From contig NZ_JAKEDS010000002.1 of the NCBI RefSeq assembly GCF_021462415.1, positions 682,001-746,000 on the forward strand: a DNA stretch of 64,000 nucleotides. Reading direction: 5' to 3'. The translations under genes and the position numbers were made by a program. The notes beneath the pieces were generated by a model. The model saw nothing but the letters and a program-made list of their open reading frames with translations. It was not told the DNA's origin and did not search any database. Below are positions 23,687-33,873 of the stretch, in pieces. Numbering within the stretch: the stretch's first letter is position 1; every line of letters starts with the position of its first letter. The stretch is from Rhodohalobacter sp. 614A (GTDB taxonomy: Bacteria > Bacteroidota > Rhodothermia > Balneolales > Balneolaceae).

Positions 23687-25156
23687 ATGACATTTAAAAC
23701 TTTTTCAAAACTTGCCAAGACATACTCAGCGATCCCGGTATCGCGCAGAATGCTGGCCGACATTTTAACGCCCGTTTCCCTTTTTCTTTCCATTCGCGAA
23801 GGGGCAAAATATCCATTTCTTCTCGAATCTGTTGAAGGTGGAGAGCATTTGGCGAGATACTCATTTATTGGCTGCAATCCGTATCAGGTTCTCTATGTGG
23901 ATGATGAAAATGTAAAGCTTATTAATCCCCAAAAAGAGGAAACAGCGCTACTTCAGGAATCCTATTTTGATGCGTTAAATCGTCTGGTACATCAGCATAC
24001 GGAGCCAAAATTGCCCGAACTACCCAGGTTGACGGGAGGTGCTGTCGGGTTTTCTTCATATGATACCGTACGCGATGTTGAACATCTGCCGGATGTACCA
24101 GAAAACGATCTTCATACGCCCGAAGCCATCTGGTCTTTTTATGATGAGGTCTATGCTTTTGATCACGTGAAGCAGCAAATTGTTTTAATGAAAACGATTT
24201 TTGTTGATGAAGAAACGGATCTAAAGAAGGCTTACGATTCAGCAATTGAGGCTTTGGATCGAATGGAGAACTCTGCCGTACGTCAGGTAAAAAAGGGTGA
24301 GGCATTTAATCTGGATGCAAAAAATCTTTCGAGCAATATGGATCAGGATAAATTCCATTCCATGGTGCAAAAGGGAAAGGAATATATTTATGAAGGCGAT
24401 ATTTTCCAGGTTGTTCTCTCCCAAAGGTTTGAAGTTCCGTTCGAAGGCGACAGTTTTACTCTTTACAGGGCATTAAGAATGGTGAATCCGTCACCCTATC
24501 TTTTTTATCTCGATTTTGATGGATTCTCCCTGGTTGGATCGTCTCCAGAAGTTTTGGTTCGCGTAACTGAATCGGAAGTAAGGCTTCTGCCCATCGCCGG
24601 AACACGAGCGCGTGGAAAGACCCATGAGGAAGATTTAGCTCTTGAAGAAGATTTGAAGAAAGATCCAAAAGAGATTGCTGAACACATTATGCTGGTTGAT
24701 TTGGGAAGAAACGACCTTTCGCGTGTATGCAAATCCGGCACCGTTCATTTAGAACGAAACCAAAGCATTGAGCGGTTTTCTCACGTCATGCATATTGTCT
24801 CCGATGTTGTAGGAAAAATCGCAGATGACAGAAATTCGGTTGATGCCCTTATGCAATGTTTTCCTGCCGGTACGGTCAGCGGGGCGCCAAAAATCCGGGC
24901 TATGGAAATCATTGATGAACTGGAGCCGACCAAACGCGGACCTTATGCCGGTGCAGTCGGGTACTTCGATTTTTCTGGAAATATGGATACTTGTATCGCT
25001 ATCCGGACGATGCTGGTTACAGGAGATCGGGTTTACATCCAGGCGGGAGCGGGAATTGTGGCCGACAGTGATCCTCAAAAAGAATTTGAAGAAACGAAAA
25101 ACAAAGCCGGCGCTTTAGTTGAAGCATTAAGCGTTGCACTTGAAATCACAACTTAG
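23687..25156 (+). CDS. trpE: Anthranilate synthase component I
   Basis: This 489-residue protein is of normal length. The N-terminal FLLESVEGGEHLARYSFIG carries the LLES element that forms the tryptophan feedback site. The chorismate-binding C-terminal half has DIFQVVLSQRFE, LVGSSPEVLVR, PIAGTRARGK, EHIMLVDLGRNDL, FPAGTVSGAPKIRAMEII and QAGAGIVADSDP. It converts chorismate and ammonia or glutamine (through TrpG) to anthranilate. It is first in the operon after the attenuator, so both transcription and enzyme activity respond to tryptophan. Confidence 0.97.
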   Translation: MTFKTFSKLAKTYSAIPVSRRMLADILTPVSLFLSIREGAKYPFLLESVEGGEHLARYSFIGCNPYQVLYVDDENVKLINPQKEETALLQESYFDALNRLVHQHTEPKLPELPRLTGGAVGFSSYDTVRDVEHLPDVPENDLHTPEAIWSFYDEVYAFDHVKQQIVLMKTIFVDEETDLKKAYDSAIEALDRMENSAVRQVKKGEAFNLDAKNLSSNMDQDKFHSMVQKGKEYIYEGDIFQVVLSQRFEVPFEGDSFTLYRALRMVNPSPYLFYLDFDGFSLVGSSPEVLVRVTESEVRLLPIAGTRARGKTHEEDLALEEDLKKDPKEIAEHIMLVDLGRNDLSRVCKSGTVHLERNQSIERFSHVMHIVSDVVGKIADDRNSVDALMQCFPAGTVSGAPKIRAMEIIDELEPTKRGPYAGAVGYFDFSGNMDTCIAIRTMLVTGDRVYIQAGAGIVADSDPQKEFEETKNKAGALVEALSVALEITT

Positions 25157-25196
25157 AAATTGATTAACTTAAGCTGTTAAATTTTTGATGTAAACC

Positions 25197-26186
25197 ATGA
25201 GTGATCAGAAAACCATTTTATCGGGAATTCAACCCTCCGGAAAACTGCATATCGGCAACTATTTTGGAGCCATGAGGCAGCATATCCGAATGCAAAAGGA
25301 GGGAGATGCTTTTTATTTTCTTGCGAACTACCACACACTTACTTCCATCAATGATGGTGAATTGCTGAGGCAGTACACACTCGACGTTGTTCTTGACTAT
25401 TTGGCTCTGGGATTGGATCCCAATGAGTGTACTTTTTTTGCCCAATCAGATGTACCGCAGACAACAGAGCTTGCTTGGATTCTGGGTTGCGTAGCACCGG
25501 TTTCACTCATGGAAAAAGGTGTGGCTTATAAAGATAAAGTCGCCCAGGGATTGCAACCGAATGTTGGCCTGTTCAGTTATCCGATATTACAGGCCGCCGA
25601 TATTCTGATTTATCATTCCGATTTGGTTCCGGTTGGGGAAGATCAAAAACAGAATATTGAGATCTGCCGTGACCTTGCTGGAAAACTGAATCGCGCTTTT
25701 GATGCAGAACTTCTGAAATTGCCCGAGGAATATATTGTGAAAAGTGTTGCTGTTGTCCCGGGAATTGACGGCCGAAAGATGAGTAAATCTTATAATAACA
25801 CCATCCAGATTTTTGATGAAGGCAAATCCCTGAAAAGCAAAGTGATGTCCATTCAAACGGACTCAACTCCGCTGGAAGAGCCAAAAGATCCCGAAACCTG
25901 CAACGTTTTTGCTTTGATTAAACTCTTTGCCGCAGATGACAAAAGGGAAGAAATAGCCGAGAAATATCGGGCGGGCGGATATGGATATGGCCATGCCAAA
26001 AAAGAATTATTGGGAATGATTACGGGTTACTTTTCCGAAGCCCGTGAAAAGCGAAAAGAATTGGTAAAGGACATGGATTATGTCCACGATGTACTAAAAG
26101 AAGGCGGAAAAAAAGCACGTGAACGCGCAGAATCCGTTATGGAACCGATACGATCAAACACAGGACTTTATAGAAGTTTTAAATGA
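25197..26186 (+). CDS. trpS: Tryptophanyl-tRNA synthetase
   Basis: This 329-residue class I synthetase has the HIGH-type signature GIQPSGKLHIGNYFGA (residues 10-25) and the KMSKS loop in DGRKMSKSYNN. It charges tRNA-Trp. It lies 40 bp after trpE and before trpG on the same strand, so it is probably read from the trp promoter and under the attenuator that senses charged tRNA-Trp. This would form a direct feedback loop on charging. It is of normal length and shows no odd residues. Confidence 0.96.
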   Translation: MSDQKTILSGIQPSGKLHIGNYFGAMRQHIRMQKEGDAFYFLANYHTLTSINDGELLRQYTLDVVLDYLALGLDPNECTFFAQSDVPQTTELAWILGCVAPVSLMEKGVAYKDKVAQGLQPNVGLFSYPILQAADILIYHSDLVPVGEDQKQNIEICRDLAGKLNRAFDAELLKLPEEYIVKSVAVVPGIDGRKMSKSYNNTIQIFDEGKSLKSKVMSIQTDSTPLEEPKDPETCNVFALIKLFAADDKREEIAEKYRAGGYGYGHAKKELLGMITGYFSEAREKRKELVKDMDYVHDVLKEGGKKARERAESVMEPIRSNTGLYRSFK

Positions 26187-26190
26187 TGTA

Positions 26191-26376
26191 GATACTGAAT
26201 ATTGAGTACTCCGTATCAAGTATCAAGATACGTTCTACTCATATTCGTTGTTCTCAATCCTTGTAATTATGCATTGATTGTAGATGTTAAATTTGAATTC
26301 CATTTATATGTATGAACGCAGAAATCAAATCTCCTTACAGAAAATCTCAATACTTACTACTTGATACTCGATACTA
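26191..26376. repeat. Inverted TACTTGATACT-type repeats between trpS and trpG
   Basis: Runs of TATCAAGTATCAAGATAC (about 26212-26232) and TACTTGATACTCGATACT (about 26358-26376) are near-complementary and flank roughly 125 bp. They may be remnants of a small mobile repeat. They create the largest gap inside the trp operon (191 bp), where a secondary promoter could sit. Confidence 0.5.
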
Positions 26377-26377
26377 A

Positions 26378-26962
26378 ATGATATTGATAATCGACAATTA
26401 CGACTCTTTTACCTATAACCTTGTGCATATAGTTGCGACGGAAACAGACGATTACAAGGTAATTCGAAACGATGCAATGTCGGTCGAAGAAGTGAAGGCA
26501 CTTAACCCGGATAAAATTTTGATTTCACCGGGGCCGGGCCGACCCGAAGATGCCGGTATTACTGAAGATTTAATTCGTGAACTTGGACCTGAAATTCCTG
26601 TACTCGGCGTTTGCCTTGGTCACCAGGCCATTGGCGATGTATTCGGTGCCAAAGTGGTATACGCACCAAGTTTGATGCACGGGAAGACATCCGAGATTTT
26701 TCATGATGGAAAATCAGTTTTTAAAGGGGTTGAAGATGGATTTACAGCAACGCGATATCACTCTTTGGTATTGGCTCCGGAAACGATTCCTGATGATCTT
26801 GAGATCTCAGCAAAGACAGAAGATGGAGTGATCATGGGAGTTCGTCATAAGTCGTTTCCAATTGAAGGAATTCAGTTTCATCCCGAAAGTATTTTGACAA
26901 CTGAAGGGCCGAAAATTGTAAAGAACTGGTTAAAGTCTTCATATCAAAAAGTAAAAGCCTAA
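26378..26962 (+). CDS. trpG: Anthranilate synthase component II (glutamine amidotransferase)
   Basis: This 194-residue class I amidotransferase has LIIDNYDSFTYNLVH at the start, the oxyanion segment ISPGPGRP, the nucleophile elbow GVCLGHQAIG (Cys79), and the catalytic His-Glu pair in IQFHPESIL. It supplies ammonia from glutamine to TrpE. It is separated from trpS by the repeat-bearing gap and followed 15 bp later by trpD. Confidence 0.95.
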   Translation: MILIIDNYDSFTYNLVHIVATETDDYKVIRNDAMSVEEVKALNPDKILISPGPGRPEDAGITEDLIRELGPEIPVLGVCLGHQAIGDVFGAKVVYAPSLMHGKTSEIFHDGKSVFKGVEDGFTATRYHSLVLAPETIPDDLEISAKTEDGVIMGVRHKSFPIEGIQFHPESILTTEGPKIVKNWLKSSYQKVKA

Positions 26963-26977
26963 TAAACGTTACGCATT

Positions 26978-28015
26978 GTGAATAAATCATTTACAGAAAT
27001 ACTTGAAAAAATTTCTATGCATGATCATTTGACAGATCATGAGGCTTCTTTGGCTATGAAGCTTATTCTGCATGGGGATATATCCGACGAAGAAATTGCT
27101 GCTTTTTTACTTGGCATGAGAATGAAAGGAGAAACGGTTGTTGAACTCACGTCATTCGTCCAGGAGATGCGTTCTGTTGCCGTTCCGGTTGAAGTGGATA
27201 CCAAACATGCGGTGGATTTATGCGGTACCGGTGGCGACAAATCCGGTACATTTAACATTTCTACAACAGCGATGTTCATTGTTGCCGGGGCCGGAGTTCC
27301 CGTTTTAAAACATGGAAACCGGAGTGTTTCCAGCAAAAGCGGAAGTTATGATGTTCTTGAACTTCTCGGAGCCGTTCCGAATCTTCAAAAAAAGCAGGTA
27401 GAAGAGTTATTCAATAAAACGGGAATGGCATTTATGTTTGCGCCAAATTTTCATCCGGCGATGAAATACGTAATGCCCGCACGCCGCGCTTTAAAAATGA
27501 GAACATTTTTCAATATTCTTGGGCCGCTCGTTAATCCGGCAAATGTGAAATGCCAGGTGATTGGAGCTTTTAATAAGGAGACGGCAAAGAAAATGATCCA
27601 AATTCTCGGAAATTTACACACAGAAAATGCTTATACCGTCAATGCACATGATGGTTTGGATGAGGTAAGCACAACGTCTCAAAGCGAAATTTTTGAACTA
27701 AAAACCCATCTGAGCGGTGATTCCGTGACTTTCGATCCCATTTCCCTGGGATATGAAAAAACGGATCATAATTCTCTTCTTGGAGGAGATGCAAAACAAA
27801 ATGCTCAAATCCTGATGAATGTGCTTGAAGGAAAATCAACAAAAGCACAGCGGGATATTGCAGAACTGAATGCATTGTTTGCCATCCGGGCGTCCAATAT
27901 TACAGATGATCTCGAAGAAGCGAAAGAGATGGCCGTACGAAGTATCGATTCCGGTGAAGCCGGGAAAAAGCTGGATCAGTTTATTAAAGAATCACAAGCG
28001 ATTGCAGCGGGATAG
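26978..28015 (+). CDS. trpD: Anthranilate phosphoribosyltransferase
   Basis: This 345-residue protein starts at a GTG. The PRPP-binding loop DLCGTGGDKSGTFNIST, the GNRSVSSKSGSYDVLE segment and the HDGLDEVS motif are all present. It transfers phosphoribose to anthranilate. It ends 2 bp before the trpC start, fitting tight operon packing. Confidence 0.96.
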   Translation: MNKSFTEILEKISMHDHLTDHEASLAMKLILHGDISDEEIAAFLLGMRMKGETVVELTSFVQEMRSVAVPVEVDTKHAVDLCGTGGDKSGTFNISTTAMFIVAGAGVPVLKHGNRSVSSKSGSYDVLELLGAVPNLQKKQVEELFNKTGMAFMFAPNFHPAMKYVMPARRALKMRTFFNILGPLVNPANVKCQVIGAFNKETAKKMIQILGNLHTENAYTVNAHDGLDEVSTTSQSEIFELKTHLSGDSVTFDPISLGYEKTDHNSLLGGDAKQNAQILMNVLEGKSTKAQRDIAELNALFAIRASNITDDLEEAKEMAVRSIDSGEAGKKLDQFIKESQAIAAG

Positions 28016-28017
28016 AT

Positions 28018-28839
28018 ATGGCTGATATTCTAAAAAAAATTACGGGTCAAACCTTCGAGGATCTCAAGAAACGTAAGCGAGAAATTTCATTTCGTGATTT
28101 GGAATCCCTTCGCGGATATGAGAAGGAAAGGCTGGATTTTGCCGGAGCATTGAAAACAGATTCAGTTTCAATCATATCCGAGATAAAAAAAGCGTCTCCT
28201 TCCAAAGGTATTATTCGGGATGATTTTGATCCGAAAAAAATAGCGGAGGCTTATGTCGAAAATGGGGCATCAGCCATTTCTGTATTGACAGACGAGCCAT
28301 TTTTTAAAGGCTCTTTGAAATATCTTGAAACTGTTTCAGAAGATTGTCCGATTCCATTGCTGCGCAAAGATTTCATCATAGATCCGTATCAAATAAAAGA
28401 AGCAAAATCTTACGGTGCAGATGCTGTACTTTTGATCGTAACGATGTACGAAGGAAGTCAACTTTCTGAGCTTCTTGCTGCGGCAAAAGAGTTTGAATTA
28501 GATGCATTGGTTGAATGCTATGAGCGTGAGGAAGTTGAAAATCTGGAATGGAAGGGAATTGAAATTTTAGGTGTAAATAACCGTGACCTGAAAACCTTTG
28601 AAGTTAACTTGCATCGCGGAATTGAACTTTTGCAATTGGCCCCCGATGAGGTCGTAACTGTCTCTGAAAGTGGAATACATAATCCGGATGATTTACTGAA
28701 GTTGTATAAAAACGGAATTCAATCTGCTTTGATCGGCGAGCATTTTATGAAACAACCGGATATTGGAGCGGGGTTAAGAAGCTTTTTAGAGGAGTTTGAA
28801 GAATTGAAATCCAGAGATATTTCCACAGAGGAAGTTTGA
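28018..28839 (+). CDS. trpC: Indole-3-glycerol phosphate synthase
   Basis: This 273-residue TIM barrel has the catalytic segments SIISEIKKASPSKG, PLLRKDFIIDPYQI, LVECYEREE, GVNNRDLKTFEV and VSESGIHNPDDL. It closes the indole ring to make indole-3-glycerol phosphate. It lies in the operon between trpD and trpF, 3 bp before trpF. It is not fused to TrpF. Confidence 0.96.
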   Translation: MADILKKITGQTFEDLKKRKREISFRDLESLRGYEKERLDFAGALKTDSVSIISEIKKASPSKGIIRDDFDPKKIAEAYVENGASAISVLTDEPFFKGSLKYLETVSEDCPIPLLRKDFIIDPYQIKEAKSYGADAVLLIVTMYEGSQLSELLAAAKEFELDALVECYEREEVENLEWKGIEILGVNNRDLKTFEVNLHRGIELLQLAPDEVVTVSESGIHNPDDLLKLYKNGIQSALIGEHFMKQPDIGAGLRSFLEEFEELKSRDISTEEV

Positions 28840-28842
28840 TTT

Positions 28843-29508
28843 ATGAGTGATTCATCAAACAAAAGAACAAAAGTTAAAATTTGCGGCATAACAACTCTGG
28901 AGGATGCACGGTTTGCATCGGGTGCTCTTGCTGATTATCTCGGATTCATTTTTTACGATAAAAGTCCCAGGTATATTGAACCGGCAAAGGCCGGCGCTAT
29001 TATCAATTGGATTGAAGGTCCGCAAAAAGTTGGCGTTTTTGTGAATCAGCCGTTGGATGATGTGAATGAAATTGCAATGCGAACAGGAATCGATTTGGTT
29101 CAGCTCCACGGCGATGAATCACCGGGATATTGCGATATGATCAATTTTCCTGTGATTAAAGTTTTTCATATCACCAAACAAACAAACTCCGGGGATTTGG
29201 TGTCTGAAATTGAAGCCTATAAAAATTCAGCCGATTACTTTTTGTTTGATACGAAAATTGATGATCTCTACGGTGGAACCGGTCAGACTTTTGATTGGTC
29301 GTTAATACAGGATTTATCTTTGGGGAAACCATTTTTTCTTTCTGGAGGATTGAATCCCGGAAATGTTGCAGAGGCTATTAAAAAAGTATCTCCGGATGTG
29401 GTAGATCTCTCCAGCGGATTGGAGGAAGCACCCGGTCTCAAAGATTTTGATAAAATTGAAACGTTCTTTGATGTGATGCGAGACATCTGGGAAGAACAAG
29501 AATCGTAG
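28843..29508 (+). CDS. trpF: Phosphoribosylanthranilate isomerase
   Basis: This 221-residue TIM barrel has VKICGITTLEDARFA (general base Cys), FVNQPLDDV, LVQLHGDES, FLLFDTKID-type strands, GGTGQTFDW and LSGGLNPGNV. It isomerises phosphoribosylanthranilate. A dispersed inverted repeat separates it from trpB. Confidence 0.95.
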   Translation: MSDSSNKRTKVKICGITTLEDARFASGALADYLGFIFYDKSPRYIEPAKAGAIINWIEGPQKVGVFVNQPLDDVNEIAMRTGIDLVQLHGDESPGYCDMINFPVIKVFHITKQTNSGDLVSEIEAYKNSADYFLFDTKIDDLYGGTGQTFDWSLIQDLSLGKPFFLSGGLNPGNVAEAIKKVSPDVVDLSSGLEEAPGLKDFDKIETFFDVMRDIWEEQES

Positions 29509-29534
29509 GATAATTTTATAGTGATAAATAGACT

Positions 29535-29612
29535 GGAGATTGCTTCGCTCTGCTCGCAATGACTTAATTTATTTGGTCATTGCGAAGGAGCACTGCGACT
29601 GTGGCAATCTCC
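29535..29612. repeat. Dispersed inverted repeat (REP-like) between trpF and trpB
   Basis: GAGATTGCTTCGCTCTGCTCGCAATGAC is mirrored by GGTCATTGCGAAGG...GTGGCAATCTC across an AT-rich loop (positions 29536-29612), giving a long cruciform. The GCAATCTC/GGTCATTGCGA wording is typical of a palindromic repeat scattered in many bacterial genomes. It may stabilise or attenuate the upstream trp mRNA. Confidence 0.7.
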
Positions 29613-29633
29613 TCATGACTTAATAAAACCTAA

Positions 29634-30824
29634 ATGAAATACACAGCACCCACAAAAACAGGTTACTTTGGCGATTATGGCGGAAAGTTTGTCCCCGAAA
29701 TTTTGATTCCGGCTCTGGATGAATTGGAAGCTGCTTATGAAGAGACTCAAAATGATCCTCTTTTTCAGAAGGAGTATCATGATCTGCTTCGGGAATATGT
29801 TGGCCGGCCGACAAAGCTGACTTTCGCAAACCGTCTCACTGACTATTACGGCAAGGCCAAAATCTATCTCAAAAGAGAAGATTTATGCCATACGGGAGCC
29901 CATAAAATTAATAATGCGATTGGCCAACTTTTGCTTGCCAGGAAAATGGGTAAACGCCGGATCATTGCCGAAACCGGGGCAGGTCAGCACGGTGTAGCCA
30001 CGGCAACTGCTTGCGCAAAATTCGGTTTCGATTGTGTGATTTACATGGGGGCTGAAGATATGGAGCGGCAAAAGCTAAATGTTGATCGCATGCAATTGCT
30101 CGGTGCCGAGGTTCGATCGGTAGAAAGTGGCTCAAAGACTTTGAAAGATGCCACAAACGAAGCAATTCGCGATTGGGTGACGAATGTGGACGATACGTTT
30201 TATATCATTGGGTCGGTGGTCGGGCCGCACCCATATCCTATGATGACCCGAAATTTTCAAAAGGTAATTGGCGAGGAAACCAAAGATCAGATCCGAAAAG
30301 CTGAAGGGAAATTGCCGGATTATCTTGTTGCGTGTGTGGGCGGCGGAAGTAATGCCATCGGTTTTTTCTATCCTTTTATTGAAGATGAAGACGTAAAAAT
30401 GATCGGGCTTGAAGCCGCAGGTTTGGGAGCGGATACGAACCAGACGGCAGCAACACTTACCAAAGGGACTCCGGGTGTACTACACGGTTCTCTAAGCTAT
30501 CTTCTGCAAAGTGATGAGGGCCAAATTCAACTGGCCCATTCCATCAGTGCCGGATTGGATTATCCCGGCATAGGCCCCGAACATTCCTATCTACATGATT
30601 CGAAACGAGTTCATTATCACGCTGTGACTGATAGCGAAGCAATGGAAGCGGTCGAATTGATCTCAAGAAAAGAAGGAATTATTCCTGCCATTGAGAGTGC
30701 ACATGCATTTGCATATCTCGAGAAGTTGATGCCGATGACTCAGAAAGACGAGATTATTATAGTAAACTGTTCGGGTCGTGGAGATAAAGACATGAAAACA
30801 ATATCCGAGTGGTTTTCTCAGTAA
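29634..30824 (+). CDS. trpB: Tryptophan synthase beta chain
   Basis: This 396-residue protein is of the normal TrpB1 length. The start reads [15 protein letters not shown], the PLP lysine is in [12 protein letters not shown], the catalytic Glu is in [15 protein letters not shown], and the phosphate loop is [10 protein letters not shown]. It condenses indole with serine. Its partner TrpA is not next to it but about 12.8 kb downstream at 43588. Confidence 0.97.
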   Translation: MKYTAPTKTGYFGDYGGKFVPEILIPALDELEAAYEETQNDPLFQKEYHDLLREYVGRPTKLTFANRLTDYYGKAKIYLKREDLCHTGAHKINNAIGQLLLARKMGKRRIIAETGAGQHGVATATACAKFGFDCVIYMGAEDMERQKLNVDRMQLLGAEVRSVESGSKTLKDATNEAIRDWVTNVDDTFYIIGSVVGPHPYPMMTRNFQKVIGEETKDQIRKAEGKLPDYLVACVGGGSNAIGFFYPFIEDEDVKMIGLEAAGLGADTNQTAATLTKGTPGVLHGSLSYLLQSDEGQIQLAHSISAGLDYPGIGPEHSYLHDSKRVHYHAVTDSEAMEAVELISRKEGIIPAIESAHAFAYLEKLMPMTQKDEIIIVNCSGRGDKDMKTISEWFSQ

Positions 30825-31038
30825 GATTTCAGAATGTTGTTATATAATCAGTTTAGCTGAGGTTAGCTCTTTATCAGCTTTCTCACCACTTTTGAGGTCA
30901 GGTCTTTAGGCTCTTTTTCATACATAACGGTATTTCAGAAGGACCAGAATGAAAGATGTAATCCTGTTCCGCCTGATCTATTCTGATTTTTGCGGCTATG
31001 AAATCTAGCTGATTTTAAAACATATTGTTTATTTGCAG

Positions 31039-33843
31039 CTACAGTTTTATTTGAGTTAAATACTCCTTCACTTGTACAACTTTTTCATGACTCTCATCAT
31101 AATTTTCTTGAAATATTGAAAGACTTTTCTCAAATAGATCTATAGCACCTTCAGTTTCCATATTCATCATTTTTAGCCTTCCATATTCCATATAAAACTC
31201 TCCGGTTCTATAGTGATCGGGTGTAAATTTGTCCGTAATAATAGATTCTGCTTCAGAAAACAGTTGTTCAGCTTGTACAAAATTATTCTGGTCTCTGGTT
31301 ACGGCAGCTAATTTTACAAGATCAATTGCAATTTCTGAGTGATCGTCTCCTAACACTTTCTTATCCCGCTCAACAACTTCTTCAAAGAGTGTATGGGCTT
31401 GTTCAAGTTCATTCATTCTATAGTACAGATCAGCCAGATTATAGAGAACGACCGTTATTTCAGAGTGGTCGGATTCCAGGTAATTATCCATGATAGAAAG
31501 TGCATCATTGTAAAGATCCACGGCTTGGGTTAACTGACTGGTTGCGGCTTTTACAAGTGCTAGTCTGTTGATAATGGCAACGTAATCAAGGCTGTCTGTT
31601 AAAGCATTTCTTTCAAACAGCTGAAGGGCATCAGTCTGCATTTTTCCCGATTCCTCGTATTTTCCCATCCGGTAGAGAAGCAGACCGTATGAACTAAATG
31701 TTCGAATATGTTGTGGGTGATTTTCTCCCAACAATCGTTGTTTTAAACTTATCCCTTTTTGATAGTACTCCTCAGATTTTGCAAGATTTGAACGGTCTGA
31801 ATAGTACAAAGCAAGCGAATTATAAACATTTGCCAATTGTAGATGGTTATCCCCATACTTTTCTCGAAGCCTTTCTTCAGCCGACAACAAATTGATTTCT
31901 GCCTCATCAAAAAGTTCTTGTCTATTCTGCATACCGGCCAGGCTTATGAGTGTATTGATGGCCGATAAATCATTTTTTGCATCAAGTTTTTCATACAATT
32001 GCAAAGCCTGAATCAAATATTTAGCCGCATGTTCATAATTCATGCTATTGCTGTAAATCAATCCTATTTCGTAGTATCCATTCGCTACTTCAAGAGATTC
32101 TTTTCCATGTACGGTTTCATTGATCAACAGGGCATTATTCATCCAAACAAGAGCAGATTCATATTCTCCCTGTATCCGGTCCAGACGGGCTATCAGAGTC
32201 ATGTTTTCAGCTACTGCCGGATGATCTTCTCCATACAACGCAATGGTTTTTTCCAGTGATTTATTAATCAACTCTTTCGCTTGTTCGTATTCACCTAACC
32301 CGATAAGGGCTTTGCCTATTACAGTTTGCATTTCTGTATAAATTTCGGGTTCATCAACAAGCTCGGTTTCAATATTTAAAATACCGGCCTCAAGAAGCTG
32401 ATTTACCGTAACAGTTCTCCCAATGTTTTCTTCATAGTAGGGATTACTGGCATTAAAAAGTGTGGTTGTAAACTCTTTGATCCGTGTTGCTTTTTTGGCC
32501 TCCTGTTGAGCAATGTCTCGCTGCTTTTCTATTTGATAGATATGATAAATCCCGAAGCTTCCCACTGCGGCTAAAATAATCATGATGGTTGTAAGAACCG
32601 TTTTATGCCGCTTGGTAAATTTTGTTACTCTATACCGGATCGTTCCTTTTCGGGCAAAAAGTGGCAATCGCTTTTGATATCGATCGATATCTTCAAGCAG
32701 TTGTTCTACTGAATTATACCTATAGTTGGGTTCTTTGCGAATCGCTTTCAGAACTACAGCATCAAGGTCACCATAAAGCTTTTTGCGAAGTCCTGCCGGA
32801 GACGTCTTTCTTCGTTTGGCAATCTTTTGAGGAGGCCCATTTTTAAGAGATTGGCTGGGTAGTATCGGCACACCTTCCAATATGGTTCTTTCAATAGCAG
32901 AAATTTCCATCCCGCTTACATCCAGCGGATAAGTATCGGTCAGCAATTTGTGAAGTAAAACACCAAGTGCATAAACATCTGTCGTGACCGTTATGGTTTC
33001 GTTTTTGATTTGTTCGGGTGCTGCATATTGAGGGGTCCAGAATTTCTGCCCGGTCCGGGTTTCCAAAAGGTCTATATCCGTAAAGGCCGGGTCGAGGAGT
33101 TTTGCCACTCCAAAGTCCAGTATTTTAACAATGCCATCTTGATTTACATAGATATTTTGTGCTTTCAAGTCTCGATGTACAATCAGGTTACCGTGTGCAT
33201 ACTGAACGGCCGAGCAAATAGTCCTGAAGAGTTCAATACGTTCGTCTGTTGTCAACCGGTATTTGTTACAATATTCATCAACAGGGATACCATCAATAAA
33301 TTCCATAACCAGGTAAGGAGTGCCTTCTTGTGTAATTCCCCCATCATATAGACGGCAAATATTTGGGTGATGAAGACGTGCCAAAATTTCCTGTTCTATC
33401 CGAAATCGTTTGATATTATCTTCACTCTCAACTTCTTTTCGGATCATCTTAACAGCCACTTCCTGATGGAATTGGCTATCCGAACGTTCTGCTTTGAAAA
33501 CACTTCCCATACCTCCTGTACCCACAAGATCAGTGATCTGATAGTGCCCGATTTTTTTTCCAATCATTTTATTTCTCGATGAGATTTTTTGAAACTGATT
33601 GTAAAGTTCGGAAATCGTATCCTCACTAATTTCAAGTTCAGCCAAAAAATTTTCCTCTTCAGATTCTCGGATGGATTTTAAAAGCTGAAGAATTTCGTTC
33701 CGCAGTTCGTGATCATTCCCACAAATATTTGTGATATAATTCTGTCTCTCAGTATCCGTAAGTGTCAGAGCTTTATGGGCAATAGTTTTAATACGCTGCC
33801 AGCGTTCCGCTTCCATCTGATCTCCATCTAATAGAAAATGCAA
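31039..33843 (-). CDS. TPR-containing serine/threonine protein kinase
   Basis: This 934-residue protein has the kinase domain at about 97-380, with the glycine loop LVGTGGMGSVFKAE, VAVKMIRKE (ATP lysine), IVHRDLKAQNIYV (catalytic Asp), ILDFGVAKLL and YAAPEQI. A single membrane helix (about 415-435, TTIMIILAAVGSFGIYHIY) leads to about ten TPR repeats filling residues 480-930. The kinase is thus cytoplasmic and the TPR part extracytoplasmic. A start at Met10 (33816) looks more family-like than the first ATG. It follows the ECF sigma factor gene after 30 bp, a known sigma-kinase pairing. Confidence 0.92.
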   Translation of the reverse strand: MHFLLDGDQMEAERWQRIKTIAHKALTLTDTERQNYITNICGNDHELRNEILQLLKSIRESEEENFLAELEISEDTISELYNQFQKISSRNKMIGKKIGHYQITDLVGTGGMGSVFKAERSDSQFHQEVAVKMIRKEVESEDNIKRFRIEQEILARLHHPNICRLYDGGITQEGTPYLVMEFIDGIPVDEYCNKYRLTTDERIELFRTICSAVQYAHGNLIVHRDLKAQNIYVNQDGIVKILDFGVAKLLDPAFTDIDLLETRTGQKFWTPQYAAPEQIKNETITVTTDVYALGVLLHKLLTDTYPLDVSGMEISAIERTILEGVPILPSQSLKNGPPQKIAKRRKTSPAGLRKKLYGDLDAVVLKAIRKEPNYRYNSVEQLLEDIDRYQKRLPLFARKGTIRYRVTKFTKRHKTVLTTIMIILAAVGSFGIYHIYQIEKQRDIAQQEAKKATRIKEFTTTLFNASNPYYEENIGRTVTVNQLLEAGILNIETELVDEPEIYTEMQTVIGKALIGLGEYEQAKELINKSLEKTIALYGEDHPAVAENMTLIARLDRIQGEYESALVWMNNALLINETVHGKESLEVANGYYEIGLIYSNSMNYEHAAKYLIQALQLYEKLDAKNDLSAINTLISLAGMQNRQELFDEAEINLLSAEERLREKYGDNHLQLANVYNSLALYYSDRSNLAKSEEYYQKGISLKQRLLGENHPQHIRTFSSYGLLLYRMGKYEESGKMQTDALQLFERNALTDSLDYVAIINRLALVKAATSQLTQAVDLYNDALSIMDNYLESDHSEITVVLYNLADLYYRMNELEQAHTLFEEVVERDKKVLGDDHSEIAIDLVKLAAVTRDQNNFVQAEQLFSEAESIITDKFTPDHYRTGEFYMEYGRLKMMNMETEGAIDLFEKSLSIFQENYDESHEKVVQVKEYLTQIKL

Positions 33844-33873
33844 GGTTTTTTACTGCAGATGAGTGAAATACAT

